Shown here in pieces: positions 45,443 through 54,339 of a stretch of 64,000 nucleotides of DNA. Source of the stretch: Anaerocolumna sp. MB42-C2 (lineage in GTDB: Bacteria > Bacillota > Clostridia > Lachnospirales > Lachnospiraceae). The position numbers were made by a program, and so were the translations under genes. Under the pieces are notes generated by a model. That model did no database searches, had not been told where the DNA came from, and saw only the letters and a list, made by a program, of their open reading frames with translations. Location: contig NZ_CP133190.1 of the NCBI RefSeq assembly GCF_030913705.1, positions 4,737,501-4,801,500 of the forward strand, read 5' to 3'. Every line of letters begins with the position of its first letter. Positions within the stretch are counted from its first letter, which is position 1.

Positions 45443-45713
45443 TAAAACCCTCCTAAAAGTTTTCTTGACTTGCGTAAATTATGAAATAGAAACTGCTTTA
45501 TAGTATGTTTAGGTTTTTAGGCAATAGGAATATGATTTAATTCCTAGCGTATCATATAATTGTGAATTTAAATTGGTAAATTCGTGAATTCTATGTGAAC
45601 ATGAATAAGAAATATAGATATAAGTAATAAATAATAAGTATTATAATTATTTATTGTGATATAATGGAATATATTAGCAATGTAGATTAATAATGTAGGT
45701 TATAGGTGATATA

Positions 45714-47510
45714 ATGAAAATTAAAGATGTGGTTAAGACATTAATGCTGTCTAAAAAAAAGATTTCATATAATCAATTATATACGAAATGGGGAGAAGAA
45801 CTGGATACGGATCATATATTGGAGGAGTATCCCAGGCCGCAGCTAAAAAGGGATAATTATACCATCTTAAATGGATACTGGAAGTATTGCATTACGAAAA
45901 AGAAAGAAAAACCGGTTAAATTTGATGGAAAAATTCTAGTACCGTTTTCCCCGGAAAGTACCCTGTCCGGTGTTATGAGAAACGTAACTCCAAGTGATTA
46001 TCTGTGGTATGAAAGAGTACTGCCTATTGATAAAATTCCGAAAGGGAAAAGGTGTATTCTCTTATTTGGCGCTGTAGACCAGTATTGTGAAGTATTTATC
46101 AATAATAATAAGATCAAAAGACATATTGGCGGGTATTTGCCCTTTTCTGTTGATATTACAAAATATATAACGGAAGGTAATAATACAATTACAGTAAGGG
46201 TCATGGATTTAACAGATTCTTCTTATCATAGCCGGGGTAAGCAGGTGCAAAAGCGGGGCGGTATGTTTTATACTGCCCAAAGCGGAATATGGCAGACGGT
46301 CTGGATGGAATGGGTACCGGAACAATACATCAAATCAATTAAAATTACGCCATCGGTAGATAATTGCTGCATTCAACTGGAGATTTTTATGAATCACTGG
46401 GAAATGAAAACCCGGGAGAATGAAATCCGTGTTGATATTTATGAAAATCAGAAACTAATAGAATCGATTAAAGATTTTGGAACCAGTTTCATTATACCCA
46501 TAAAAGAACCAAAACTTTGGAGCCCTGAAAATCCATTCCTTTATGATATGATTATTACAGTGGGAGAGGATAGGGTAGAGAGTTATTTTGCTATGCGAAA
46601 ATTCGAAGTAAAACAAGATGAGGAGGGAGTTCCAAGACTTTTCCTTAATAATAAAGCGTACTTTCACAATGGAGTCCTGGATCAGGGATATTGGCCTGAC
46701 GGATTATATACGGCTCCCAGCGATGAGGCTTTCATCTATGATATACAAAAAACTAAAGAATTAGGTTTTAATATGCTTCGAAAACACATAAAAATTGAAC
46801 CCCTTCGCTGGTATTATCATTGTGACAGACTAGGTGTTATTGTTTGGCAGGACATGGTGAATGGCGGTGGGAAATATAATATGATCTGGTGTGGGTATCT
46901 ACCCACCCTTTTCCCAAAACTAGTTTCTAAAATTAAGGATAATTGTTATTATTTATTTTCCAGGGCAAACAAAAATGGCAGAAAAGAATGGTGCTTTGAG
47001 TGTAAAAAAACCGTTGAACTTCTCTATAATTGTCCGTCCATAGCAGTATGGGTAACCTTTAATGAGGGATGGGGGCAGTTTGATGCCGTGAAGGCGGTTG
47101 AATTAATCCGAGGTATGGATAAGACCAGATTAATTGATCAGGCCAGTGGATGGTTTGATCAAATGGGCGGTGATTTCAGCAGTGTTCATAACTATTTCCG
47201 TAAATTAGATGTTATATTGGAAAACCGGGCAGCCGTATTGTCCGAATTTGCCGGATTCGTCTGTTACATTCCAAGACATTCCTTTTCCAAACACATTTAT
47301 GGATATAAGATATATGTTAATAAGGAACAATTAAATGATGCAGTTCAAAAGCTTTATAATATTGAGATAAAGAAACTTATTAAGAAAGGATTATCCGCAA
47401 CTGTATTTACACAATTATCTGATGTGGAGGATGAAGTTAACGGGATTATGACTTATGATCGTAAAATATGTAAAATAACCAGGATCGATGTGCCCCAGCT
47501 GACTAAATAG
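45714..47510 (+). CDS. GH2-family glycoside hydrolase
   Basis: Intracellular glycosidase of 598 residues. The N-terminal sugar-binding domain (about 55-190: WYERVLPIDKIPKGKRCILLFGAVDQYCEVFINN), a middle immunoglobulin-like domain and a TIM barrel are present. The likely acid/base is Glu451 in FNEGWGQ and the likely nucleophile Glu511 in SEFAGF, 60 residues apart. Its closest relatives are annotated beta-galactosidase or beta-glucuronidase, but the substrate cannot be fixed. It lies alone, upstream of a bidirectional terminator. A 271-base AT-rich gap before it shows no structured element. Confidence 0.82.
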   Translation: MKIKDVVKTLMLSKKKISYNQLYTKWGEELDTDHILEEYPRPQLKRDNYTILNGYWKYCITKKKEKPVKFDGKILVPFSPESTLSGVMRNVTPSDYLWYERVLPIDKIPKGKRCILLFGAVDQYCEVFINNNKIKRHIGGYLPFSVDITKYITEGNNTITVRVMDLTDSSYHSRGKQVQKRGGMFYTAQSGIWQTVWMEWVPEQYIKSIKITPSVDNCCIQLEIFMNHWEMKTRENEIRVDIYENQKLIESIKDFGTSFIIPIKEPKLWSPENPFLYDMIITVGEDRVESYFAMRKFEVKQDEEGVPRLFLNNKAYFHNGVLDQGYWPDGLYTAPSDEAFIYDIQKTKELGFNMLRKHIKIEPLRWYYHCDRLGVIVWQDMVNGGGKYNMIWCGYLPTLFPKLVSKIKDNCYYLFSRANKNGRKEWCFECKKTVELLYNCPSIAVWVTFNEGWGQFDAVKAVELIRGMDKTRLIDQASGWFDQMGGDFSSVHNYFRKLDVILENRAAVLSEFAGFVCYIPRHSFSKHIYGYKIYVNKEQLNDAVQKLYNIEIKKLIKKGLSATVFTQLSDVEDEVNGIMTYDRKICKITRIDVPQLTK

Positions 47511-47585
47511 GCACTACAACTGGTGGATATCAGGGAGAATTTTAACGCTGGAAGTGGATAAAGTATAAATAATAAATTAACATTA

Positions 47586-47647
47586 AATAAAACCCGGAAA
47601 TGTAAGGTTTAGTTAATTATTGACCTGTAACATTTCCGGGTTTTATT
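47586..47647. terminator. bidirectional terminator between the GH2 and tldE genes
   Basis: AATAAAACCCGGAAATGT (47586-47603) and ACATTTCCGGGTTTTATT (47630-47647) are perfectly complementary over 18 bases, giving U-rich 3' ends on both strands. Confidence 0.85.
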
Positions 47648-47657
47648 TTACCGTTTA

Positions 47658-48959
47658 TCAGGCACCGGCAACATTCACATTCTCAAATTTCACAGCATAG
47701 GGTCCCTCATATCCTTTTTCAATCTGTAGTTCCTTTGAAAAGATAAGATTTTTCTGAGCTTCTAAGAGGCTGCCGTTAATGGAGCCTCCGGTCACCGGTA
47801 TTACACTGTGACCGTCACACAAAAAGGCAAGACGTATTTCACCGGCAAAATGACCGGAGAAGGTATCCATCTGAAAATCGGAAAAGTTAACCACATGGAG
47901 GTACTTACCTGTTTTCATTTCCGAGAAAGATTTTAAGCCGGACGGAACGGAGAAGTTCTGGTAAATTCCGGTAGGTTCTGTGCTGAGGTAATAAGAAAAA
48001 CGGCTGTCTCCGTGAATGGTCTGTAATACACCGTCTTTTAAAAGGGGGCGGTTAACCATGGGGATACCCTCTTTGCTGTAAGGTTCTTTTGCTATTAAGG
48101 TAATTGTTATAAGTTCACCGGAGCTATTGTCTCCCTGTACCTGATTACCCACTTGATATCCGGAATATTTAGGATAGATCATACTGGCGGAGGAACGGTC
48201 AATATAATAATCAAAGATATCCTTAACATATCTGCCGGATAACAGTACGGTATATTCACCGGCAGAGGGAGCTGATTTTGCCTGCGCACGGGCTTTCGTC
48301 ATTTCCAGAGTCTGTTTTACTTTTTCCTTTAAAGCTTCCGTATCCAGTTCATCATAAGAAAAGTCCTGGTAGGTCTCTACGTCCTGGGGGCTAATGCATT
48401 GTACTACAAACTCACCTTTAACCGTATATTTTTCATAACTTACATCAATACCGCTGGAATTAATAATATGGCAGGTTGTTTTTTCTGTAAATAATTCTGC
48501 AGAATTAAGAAAAGTATCCTCCATTATATCTTCTGAGAATAAAGCCTCAGCCATTTTACCCGCATTTTCAGCTAAAGTATTAATACTCAGAGAACTATCC
48601 ATTTTTACTAATTCCTCTTTTTTACCAGCCGGAAGTTCGTAAAAAGGATTACATACAAAAGAAGCTGCAAAATATGCTTTTTTTATAGTATCATTTACCT
48701 CTTCCTCGGTCATTTGGCTGTAGATACCTGCAGAAGAGGAACCTCTCATTTTTATTCCATCTTTATCAAAATCGTGATATACGGTTACGTTATAATGGTG
48801 TACATCTTTTTGTCTTCTCATATCCAGTCTTTTTTTAATAAAAAATAATTCTACAGTTTCATTTCTGTTTTCATTTATTAAATAAACGGACACATTATTT
48901 AGTTTTAATGCGGATAATATTTTATGTAACAAATAGCACCAATCCTTTCTATCTATCAT
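47658..48959 (-). CDS. tldE: TldD/PmbA family metallopeptidase subunit (TldE-like)
   Basis: Non-catalytic-type partner of TldD, 433 residues. It has the PmbA/TldD fold: an N-terminal alpha/beta region, SSAGIYSQMTEEEV, and a C-terminal half with KTGKYLHVVNFSDFQMDTFSGHFAGEIRLAFL, typical of the family. The zinc-site HExxxH seen in the neighbour is absent. TldD/TldE heterodimers degrade unfolded peptides and mature some peptide natural products. It lies 70 bases after tldD on the same strand, so the two are probably co-transcribed. RBS GGGAG is very close to the ATG. Confidence 0.85.
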   Translation of the reverse strand: MIDRKDWCYLLHKILSALKLNNVSVYLINENRNETVELFFIKKRLDMRRQKDVHHYNVTVYHDFDKDGIKMRGSSSAGIYSQMTEEEVNDTIKKAYFAASFVCNPFYELPAGKKEELVKMDSSLSINTLAENAGKMAEALFSEDIMEDTFLNSAELFTEKTTCHIINSSGIDVSYEKYTVKGEFVVQCISPQDVETYQDFSYDELDTEALKEKVKQTLEMTKARAQAKSAPSAGEYTVLLSGRYVKDIFDYYIDRSSASMIYPKYSGYQVGNQVQGDNSSGELITITLIAKEPYSKEGIPMVNRPLLKDGVLQTIHGDSRFSYYLSTEPTGIYQNFSVPSGLKSFSEMKTGKYLHVVNFSDFQMDTFSGHFAGEIRLAFLCDGHSVIPVTGGSINGSLLEAQKNLIFSKELQIEKGYEGPYAVKFENVNVAGA

Positions 48960-49029
48960 TTCTCCCGGATAATTATGCCGGTTTTTCAGACCATTGATTG
49001 TTCTTCACAATTGTTCATTCGTCAGACAC

Positions 49030-50460
49030 TTATCCAAGACGAATTTTTGCTTTGATATAAGGGCCTCCATCCGATACTTTCACCCATTCCTTATAACCTT
49101 TACCGCAGAAACCTCCGCCTCCTAATTTTTTATTGTCCGATATCATGGAAATAGATTTTAATAAATCCGGAACATAACCGGTTAAAACAATAGGAGAATA
49201 AATTTTACCTGTAAATTTACCGTCTTTGATTTCTCTTGCTATATTAACCATACACTGAATTCCCCAGTTCTTTGGGTCTTCCATGCCGCTGCTTGCATTT
49301 TCCAACAGATATCCATGGGAAATAGAAGCGATCATATCCTCTAATTTATCTTTTCCGGCTTCAAAATAAGTATTGGTCATTCTCGTATAAGCTTTTCTTT
49401 CATAACTTTCACGTCTGCCGTTACCGGTGGGAGGTGTGGATAAAAACATTGCAGTCTGACTGTCACTGATACCAGACTTTAAAATTCCCTTATCTATAAT
49501 GACGGTATCCCGGGATATAACGCCCTCATCATCAAAGAAATAAGTTGCCGTTTCATTTGCTGCAGCGGCCCCATCATGCATAGTAATAAGAGGAGAGGCT
49601 ACATATTCTCCTATGTACTTTTTAGCTAACGCCCTGTCCTTTACAAACATATCCATTTCAACACCATGGCCAAAAGCCTCGTGGACTATCATTCCGGTAA
49701 CTTCCGGAGTACAGATACAGTCATATTCACCCGGTTTAATTGGTTCACTGTCTAATAATTCCAGTGCGGTTTTGGCTACGGATTTAACATCCTCTCTCAT
49801 ATCAGACAGCATTTCTGTTCCACCCAGGTTGGAGTAACCTTTAAAATAATATTTTATTTCTTCTCCTCTGGAAGCCATAACCATCAGGCTTCCGGTTGTC
49901 CATAAAATATTCTGCTCCATCTCCTTGTTTTTGGATAAAAATAATTTATGATACTGCTGATATCTTAAAGAAGCAGAAGTGTCCAGTATTTTTTCATCAA
50001 AAGCTCTGCCCTCCTGACTTAATCCGGTCAAAAGTGCAATGATTTTTTCATCTCCGAGTTCTTCTGGATTTTGTATGTATTCAGTGCTTTCTTCTATTGT
50101 TTTTGCTTCATCTTGGAGTGTCTTATATTCGCTTACCGTAATACCGGCAGGGAGGTATTTTTTTAAAGGGATTACGCTGTTATGGATTTTGTTTAGTATA
50201 TGAGGTATTTTATCTGCAGTTATTTCATTAAAGGAGTATTCTCCATAACTGGTTCCATCGTAGACTTTCGTGACAAATCCACGACCGCTTAGAATATCAT
50301 CTTCTGAAATAGTAGTTCCCCGTTTTGATACACTATAAATCATGGCTTTGGAATCCGATGCAAGTATGGAAGCATAACCGTAATGTTCGAGAAGACTGTT
50401 CAAAAGAGTCTTCAGTAACGGCTTTACCTGTTTTAAATAATGGCTTGACTTTACTTTCAT
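49030..50460 (-). CDS. tldD: TldD-family zinc metallopeptidase
   Basis: Catalytic subunit, 476 residues. The zinc motif HEAFGH lies at residues 260-265 (HExxxH pattern of TldD), with the downstream DRALAKKYIGEYVASPLITMHDG and GGGFCGKGYKEWVKVSDGGP segments conserved. It acts in the cytoplasm with TldE. Its promoter at 50518-50546 is divergent from that of the PTS operon. No peptide precursor gene is obvious nearby, so general peptide turnover is likely. Confidence 0.87.
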   Translation of the reverse strand: MKVKSSHYLKQVKPLLKTLLNSLLEHYGYASILASDSKAMIYSVSKRGTTISEDDILSGRGFVTKVYDGTSYGEYSFNEITADKIPHILNKIHNSVIPLKKYLPAGITVSEYKTLQDEAKTIEESTEYIQNPEELGDEKIIALLTGLSQEGRAFDEKILDTSASLRYQQYHKLFLSKNKEMEQNILWTTGSLMVMASRGEEIKYYFKGYSNLGGTEMLSDMREDVKSVAKTALELLDSEPIKPGEYDCICTPEVTGMIVHEAFGHGVEMDMFVKDRALAKKYIGEYVASPLITMHDGAAAANETATYFFDDEGVISRDTVIIDKGILKSGISDSQTAMFLSTPPTGNGRRESYERKAYTRMTNTYFEAGKDKLEDMIASISHGYLLENASSGMEDPKNWGIQCMVNIAREIKDGKFTGKIYSPIVLTGYVPDLLKSISMISDNKKLGGGGFCGKGYKEWVKVSDGGPYIKAKIRLG

Positions 50461-50517
50461 TCTGATTTACCTATTCCTTTCGTTATTTCTGTTAACGTAG
50501 TAATCTTTCTTTTCAGT

Positions 50518-50546
50518 ATTATAGTCCCACAGGAAGATAATGTCAA
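50518..50546 (-). promoter_or_regulatory. promoter of tldD-tldE
   Basis: On the minus strand TTGACA (50546-50541) and TATAAT (50523-50518) with a 17-base spacer. Its -35 box is the left arm of an inverted repeat shared with the licT promoter. Confidence 0.7.
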
Positions 50547-50568
50547 CTTGAGTGGATACAATTAGTAG

Positions 50569-50597
50569 TTGACATTATAATTGTATAATGTTAAAAT
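50569..50597 (+). promoter_or_regulatory. promoter of the licT-PTS operon
   Basis: TTGACA at 50569-50574 and TAAAAT at 50592-50597 with a 17-base spacer; transcription would start near 50604, just before the antiterminator site. AGTTGACATT here mirrors AATGTCAACT at 50539-50548. Confidence 0.65.
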
Positions 50598-50619
50598 CGC
50601 ATTTGAAAGTTAATGGATA

Positions 50620-50687
50620 GGATTGTGACTGTGCACACAGGCAAGACCGACTTAGTAATAACATAATATTACGGGTTAGGTCTTTTT
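50620..50687 (+). promoter_or_regulatory. RAT antiterminator with overlapping terminator, upstream of licT
   Basis: GGATTGTGACTG (50620-50631) followed by GCAGGCAAGACC-type sequence to 50648 matches the LicT/SacY ribonucleic antiterminator. AGACC at its 3' end pairs with GGTCT before TTTTTT at 50682, forming an imperfect terminator. Binding of LicT would block the terminator, so licT is autoregulated. Confidence 0.85.
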
Positions 50688-50812
50688 TAATGTATAGAAA
50701 TGATCAAGTAAAAAGAAAATATCCTTTGGAGAATATTTTTTGGATGATTGTCACTGAAGTGTCGGCCCCGAGACACCAGAGCCTGGCAATCAGACTCGTT
50801 TCTGGATGAAGG
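50682..50812 (+). repeat. copy D of the terminator-abutting intergenic repeat
   Basis: From the U-tract on: GTATAGAAA, then AATATCCTTTGGAG, GATTGTCACTGAAGTGTC, a GTGTC/GACAC hairpin and AGAGCCTGG/CAGACTC. These follow the order of the right two-thirds of the copy at 9058, with loop and arm changes that keep pairing. It lies between the attenuator and licT in the 364-base gap 50461-50824. Confidence 0.6.
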
Positions 50813-50824
50813 TGAGGACTAAGA

Positions 50825-51658
50825 ATGTATAAGATATCGAAAATAATAAATAACAATTTTGTATGTTCTGTTAATGAGAAAGGTGAAGAGATTATTCTCA
50901 GGGGTCCTGGCATTGGCTTTCAAAAGAAAAGTAATGATCTTGCAGAAGAAAGTAAAATTGAAAAGATCTATAGCATGTCATCGAAATCCATGCTGAATAA
51001 ACTGCAGAGTTTGGTAGATAATATACCATTAGAGCACATTCAGGTCTGTACGGAAATTATTGAGGATATTAAATTGCATTTGAATAAAAAGTTAAATGAT
51101 AATATTTATATAACCTTAACAGACCACTTAAGTTTTGCAATTGAGAGGCAGCGCTTAAAACTGGAGTATAAGAATGCTCTTTTATGGGAAATCAAAAAGT
51201 TTTACCAAACTGAATATCAGGCGGGTTTGCGTGCATTAGTTATTATTAAAGAAAGACTTGGTGTGGATCTTTTAGAAGACGAAGCCGGTTTTATAGCTCT
51301 TCATATCGTAAATGCGGAATTAGATACCAATATCAGTGATATGATGAATATAACAACTTTGATTCAGGATATTTTAGAGCTGACAAAAAGTTATTACAAA
51401 ATTGAACTGGATGAAGAATCTTTGCATTATGAAAGATTTATTACCCATTTGAAATATTTCGGACAACGGTTGTTTCAAAATAAAACGGTTAAGGACGATG
51501 ACTTTCAGCTGCAGAAAATGATTAAAACAAGTTATAGTAAGGACTATCAATGTGCAGAAATCATCAATAATTACATTAAAGAAAAATTTCACCGGGAACT
51601 TACAGGGGAAGAAATGATGTTTTTAACAATACATTTGAAGAGAATTACCATGGAATAA
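50825..51658 (+). CDS. licT: BglG/LicT-family transcriptional antiterminator
   Basis: RNA-binding antiterminator of 277 residues. The CAT RNA-binding domain (about 1-56) begins MYKISKIINNNFVCSVNEKG. Two PTS regulation domains follow (about 65-170 and 175-277), with candidate phospho-histidines in LTDHLSF, ALHIVNAE, ITHLKYFG and TIHLKRI. The state of the PTS sets its activity: EII-dependent phosphorylation inactivates it when sugar is absent. RAT sites lie both before and directly after the gene (50620 and 51663), so it controls itself and the EIICBA gene. RBS GGTGAGG. Confidence 0.92.
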   Translation: MYKISKIINNNFVCSVNEKGEEIILRGPGIGFQKKSNDLAEESKIEKIYSMSSKSMLNKLQSLVDNIPLEHIQVCTEIIEDIKLHLNKKLNDNIYITLTDHLSFAIERQRLKLEYKNALLWEIKKFYQTEYQAGLRALVIIKERLGVDLLEDEAGFIALHIVNAELDTNISDMMNITTLIQDILELTKSYYKIELDEESLHYERFITHLKYFGQRLFQNKTVKDDDFQLQKMIKTSYSKDYQCAEIINNYIKEKFHRELTGEEMMFLTIHLKRITME

Positions 51659-51662
51659 AGAT

Positions 51663-51718
51663 GGATTGTGACTGGTTATGCAGGCAAGACCTAATTAGGA
51701 ATAATTGGGTCTTTTTTT
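51663..51718 (+). promoter_or_regulatory. RAT antiterminator with terminator, upstream of the EIICBA gene
   Basis: GGATTGTGACTGGTTATGCA starts at 51663 and GGCAAGACCT ends at 51692; the antiterminator matches the LicT consensus. AGACCTAATTA pairs with TAATTGGGTCT (51687-51711) and a T-run follows. The start lies 5 bases after the licT stop codon. Confidence 0.9.
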
Positions 51719-51781
51719 AATTTATAAGAAAGTTCGCACGTCAGCACAAGAGCCTGAAAGCCAGACTCTTTATTAATTAAC
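51711..51781 (+). repeat. copy E (short form) of the terminator-abutting repeat
   Basis: After the U-tract comes AATTTATAAGAAAGTTC, matching the left end of the copy at 9058. The next bases, GCACGTCAGCAC, AGAGCCTG and CCAGACTCTTTATTAATTAAC, match its right end. The interior is missing. Confidence 0.6.
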
Positions 51782-51799
51782 AATTTGGAGGAAGCACTA

Positions 51800-53962
51800 A
51801 TGAAAGACAAACTGTTTGGAGTTTTACAACGTGTCGGCAGATCCTTTATGCTGCCAATTGCTATTTTACCTATAGCTGGTTTATTTTTAGGTATTGGCGG
51901 ATCCTTTACCAATGAAACCATGTTAGAAACCTATAATTTATTAAATTTATTAGGTCCCGGTACCTTTGCTTATGCAATACTCACTGTGTTAAAAGCAGCC
52001 GGTTCCATCGTATTTGATAATCTGCCTGTCATATTTGCCATTGGGGTTGCAATCGGTATGGCTAAAAAAGAAAAAGAAGTTGCAGCCTTAGCAGGTGCGA
52101 TTGCTTTCTTTATCATGCATGCCTCCATTGGTGCCATGATAGAAATTAATGGCGGAACTGATGCCATGTTAGCAGGTTCCACTGCTTCCGTATTAGGTAT
52201 AACCTCCCTGCAGATGGGTGTTTTCGGCGGTATTATTGTCGGACTAGGGGTTGCCGCATTACACAATCGTTTTTACAAAATTGAACTTCCACAAGTATTG
52301 TCCTTCTTTGGCGGTACCAGATTTGTACCTATTATTTCGGCAATTGTTTACTTAGGTGTTGGAATTTTAATGTTTTATATATGGCCAACTGTTCAGGCAG
52401 GTATTTATTCCGTGGGTAATTTAGTTCGTAATTCCGGTTATGCAGGTACTATGTTATACGGAGTTATGGAAAGAGCATTAATACCTTTTGGTTTACATCA
52501 TGTGTTCTACCTGCCCTTCTGGCAGACAGCAGTAGGCGGCACAGCAACCGTGGGCGGACAGGTAATCGAGGGAGCCCAGAATATTTTCTTTGCAGAATTA
52601 GGAGCAAAAGATATCGTACATTTTAATGTAGAAGCTACCAGATTTATGTCCGGAAAGTTCCCTTTTATGATTTTTGGTTTACCCGGGGCAGCGCTTGCCA
52701 TGTATCACTGTGCTAAGGACAGCAAGAAAAAAGTTGTCGGCGGATTACTAATTTCCGCAGCATTAACTTCAGTTTTAACCGGTATCACGGAACCCATTGA
52801 GTTTACTTTCCTATTTGTTGCTCCGATTCTTTACGTGATACACTGTGTTTTTGCCGGTGCGGCATATATGTTTATGCATATGCTTAATGTAGGTGTAGGT
52901 ATGACATTCTCCGGTGGTTTTATTGATATGTTTCTGTTTGGAATCTTACAAGGCAATTCAAAAACAAACTGGATTAATATCGTTTTAGTGGGTATTGTAT
53001 ATTTTATTGTTTATTATTACTTATTTAGATTTTTAATCTTAAAATTTAATTTTAAAACTCCGGGCCGGGAAGACGATGACCAGGAAACGAAATTATATAC
53101 AAGAGCTGATGTAAATGCAGCTAAGGAAAATAATGCAAAGGATAAAACATCCGAAAGAGATGAAGTATCCGCTTTAATCGTCCGCGGCCTTGGCGGAAGT
53201 GATAATATCAGTGATGTCGATTGTTGTGCAACAAGATTACGTATTACCGTAAATAATTCGAATATAATTAAAGAAGAAGATCTAAAGAACAGCGGTGCTG
53301 CCGGTGTAATTAAAAAAGGGAATGGAATTCAGGTTATTTACGGACCCAGGGTTACGGTAATTAAGTCAAATCTGGAAGATTATCTGAGTTTTGGAGGCGA
53401 TGGCTTAGAGCCTGGAGAGGAAACATCTGACCGAAAAGAAACTCTGTCCCGGAATGAGATAAAAGATAAGGTTGATGTTGCAGGGGAAAATGAAAAGAGA
53501 GTAGAAAAAGAGATTACTATTTTTTCACCGGTGGAGGGTAAAGCCGTTTCGTTGGAAAAAGTAGGTGACGGCGTATTTTCCAGCGGTATGTTGGGGAATG
53601 GGATTGCGATTGAACCGACAAAAGGAAGAGCTGTGGCACCGATTGAGGGTACTGTCTCTACTGTCTTTGAGACGAAACATGCAATTGGTATCACATCGGA
53701 TCTGGGAGTGGAAGTTCTGATTCATGTTGGCCTTGATACAGTACAGCTAAACGGCAGACATTACACAACTCATGTAAAAACAGGAGATCAGGTTAAAACT
53801 GGTGACTTATTGGTAGAATTTGATATAGAAAATATTAAATTAGATGGGTATCCGGTTATTACACCGGTTATTATTACCAATACAACGGATTATAAGCAGG
53901 TAAAGGGTATTATAAACGGTGACGTAAAAGAAAAAGACCCGATAATAAGAATTACTAAATAA
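51800..53962 (+). CDS. ptsG: PTS glucose-type transporter EIICBA
   Basis: Sugar-phosphorylating permease of 720 residues. EIIC (about 1-415) has eight or more membrane segments and the GITEPIEFTFLF signature. EIIB has the phospho-Cys476 in DVDCCATRLRITV. EIIA (about 565-715) has His642 in VEVLIHVGLDTVQLNG. Single-chain C-B-A order is that of the glucose/N-acetylglucosamine/maltose group; glucose is most likely but not proven. ATG 51800 is selected because GGAGG at 51787 precedes it; the frame is open from a TTG at 51785. HPr and EI follow in the same direction. Confidence 0.88.
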   Translation: MKDKLFGVLQRVGRSFMLPIAILPIAGLFLGIGGSFTNETMLETYNLLNLLGPGTFAYAILTVLKAAGSIVFDNLPVIFAIGVAIGMAKKEKEVAALAGAIAFFIMHASIGAMIEINGGTDAMLAGSTASVLGITSLQMGVFGGIIVGLGVAALHNRFYKIELPQVLSFFGGTRFVPIISAIVYLGVGILMFYIWPTVQAGIYSVGNLVRNSGYAGTMLYGVMERALIPFGLHHVFYLPFWQTAVGGTATVGGQVIEGAQNIFFAELGAKDIVHFNVEATRFMSGKFPFMIFGLPGAALAMYHCAKDSKKKVVGGLLISAALTSVLTGITEPIEFTFLFVAPILYVIHCVFAGAAYMFMHMLNVGVGMTFSGGFIDMFLFGILQGNSKTNWINIVLVGIVYFIVYYYLFRFLILKFNFKTPGREDDDQETKLYTRADVNAAKENNAKDKTSERDEVSALIVRGLGGSDNISDVDCCATRLRITVNNSNIIKEEDLKNSGAAGVIKKGNGIQVIYGPRVTVIKSNLEDYLSFGGDGLEPGEETSDRKETLSRNEIKDKVDVAGENEKRVEKEITIFSPVEGKAVSLEKVGDGVFSSGMLGNGIAIEPTKGRAVAPIEGTVSTVFETKHAIGITSDLGVEVLIHVGLDTVQLNGRHYTTHVKTGDQVKTGDLLVEFDIENIKLDGYPVITPVIITNTTDYKQVKGIINGDVKEKDPIIRITK

Positions 53963-53992
53963 ATTATTAAGGTAGAAAAGGAGATTGGAAAA

Positions 53993-54250
53993 ATGAAAGA
54001 ATTCAGCTATACAATAAAAGACGAACTTGGTATACACGCAAGACCTGCGGGAATGTTAGTAAAAGAAGCAGGTAAATTTACCTCAAACATAAGTATTACA
54101 AAAGAAGATAAATCTGCAGACATTAAAAGATTATTTGCACTGATGGGTTTGGGAGTTAAAAATGGAGATACGGTAACTGTTAAAATAGATGGCGATGACG
54201 AAGAAGCTGCATATGATTCTCTGAAACATTTTTTTGAAGCCAGTCTATAG
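53993..54250 (+). CDS. ptsH: HPr phosphocarrier with Arg at position 46
   Basis: Phosphocarrier of 85 residues that passes phosphate from EI to EIIA. His15 lies in the active-site motif GIHARPAG. Position 46, the Ser phosphorylated by HPr kinase in most Firmicutes, is Arg here (DIKRLFALMGLG; the usual form is LKSIMGVMSLG). The rest of the regulatory helix is intact, so the chain aligns without gaps. This carrier should work in transport but not be a target for Ser46 phosphorylation and CcpA co-regulation. RBS AAGGAG. Confidence 0.93.
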   Translation: MKEFSYTIKDELGIHARPAGMLVKEAGKFTSNISITKEDKSADIKRLFALMGLGVKNGDTVTVKIDGDDEEAAYDSLKHFFEASL

Positions 54251-54339
54251 GATTCGAATCTCTATAGGTATTGCAAATAACATGTCCTGTTAATAATATA
54301 CCGTACATTTAATAAGCCTTTAAAGTAAGGAGGAGCTGT

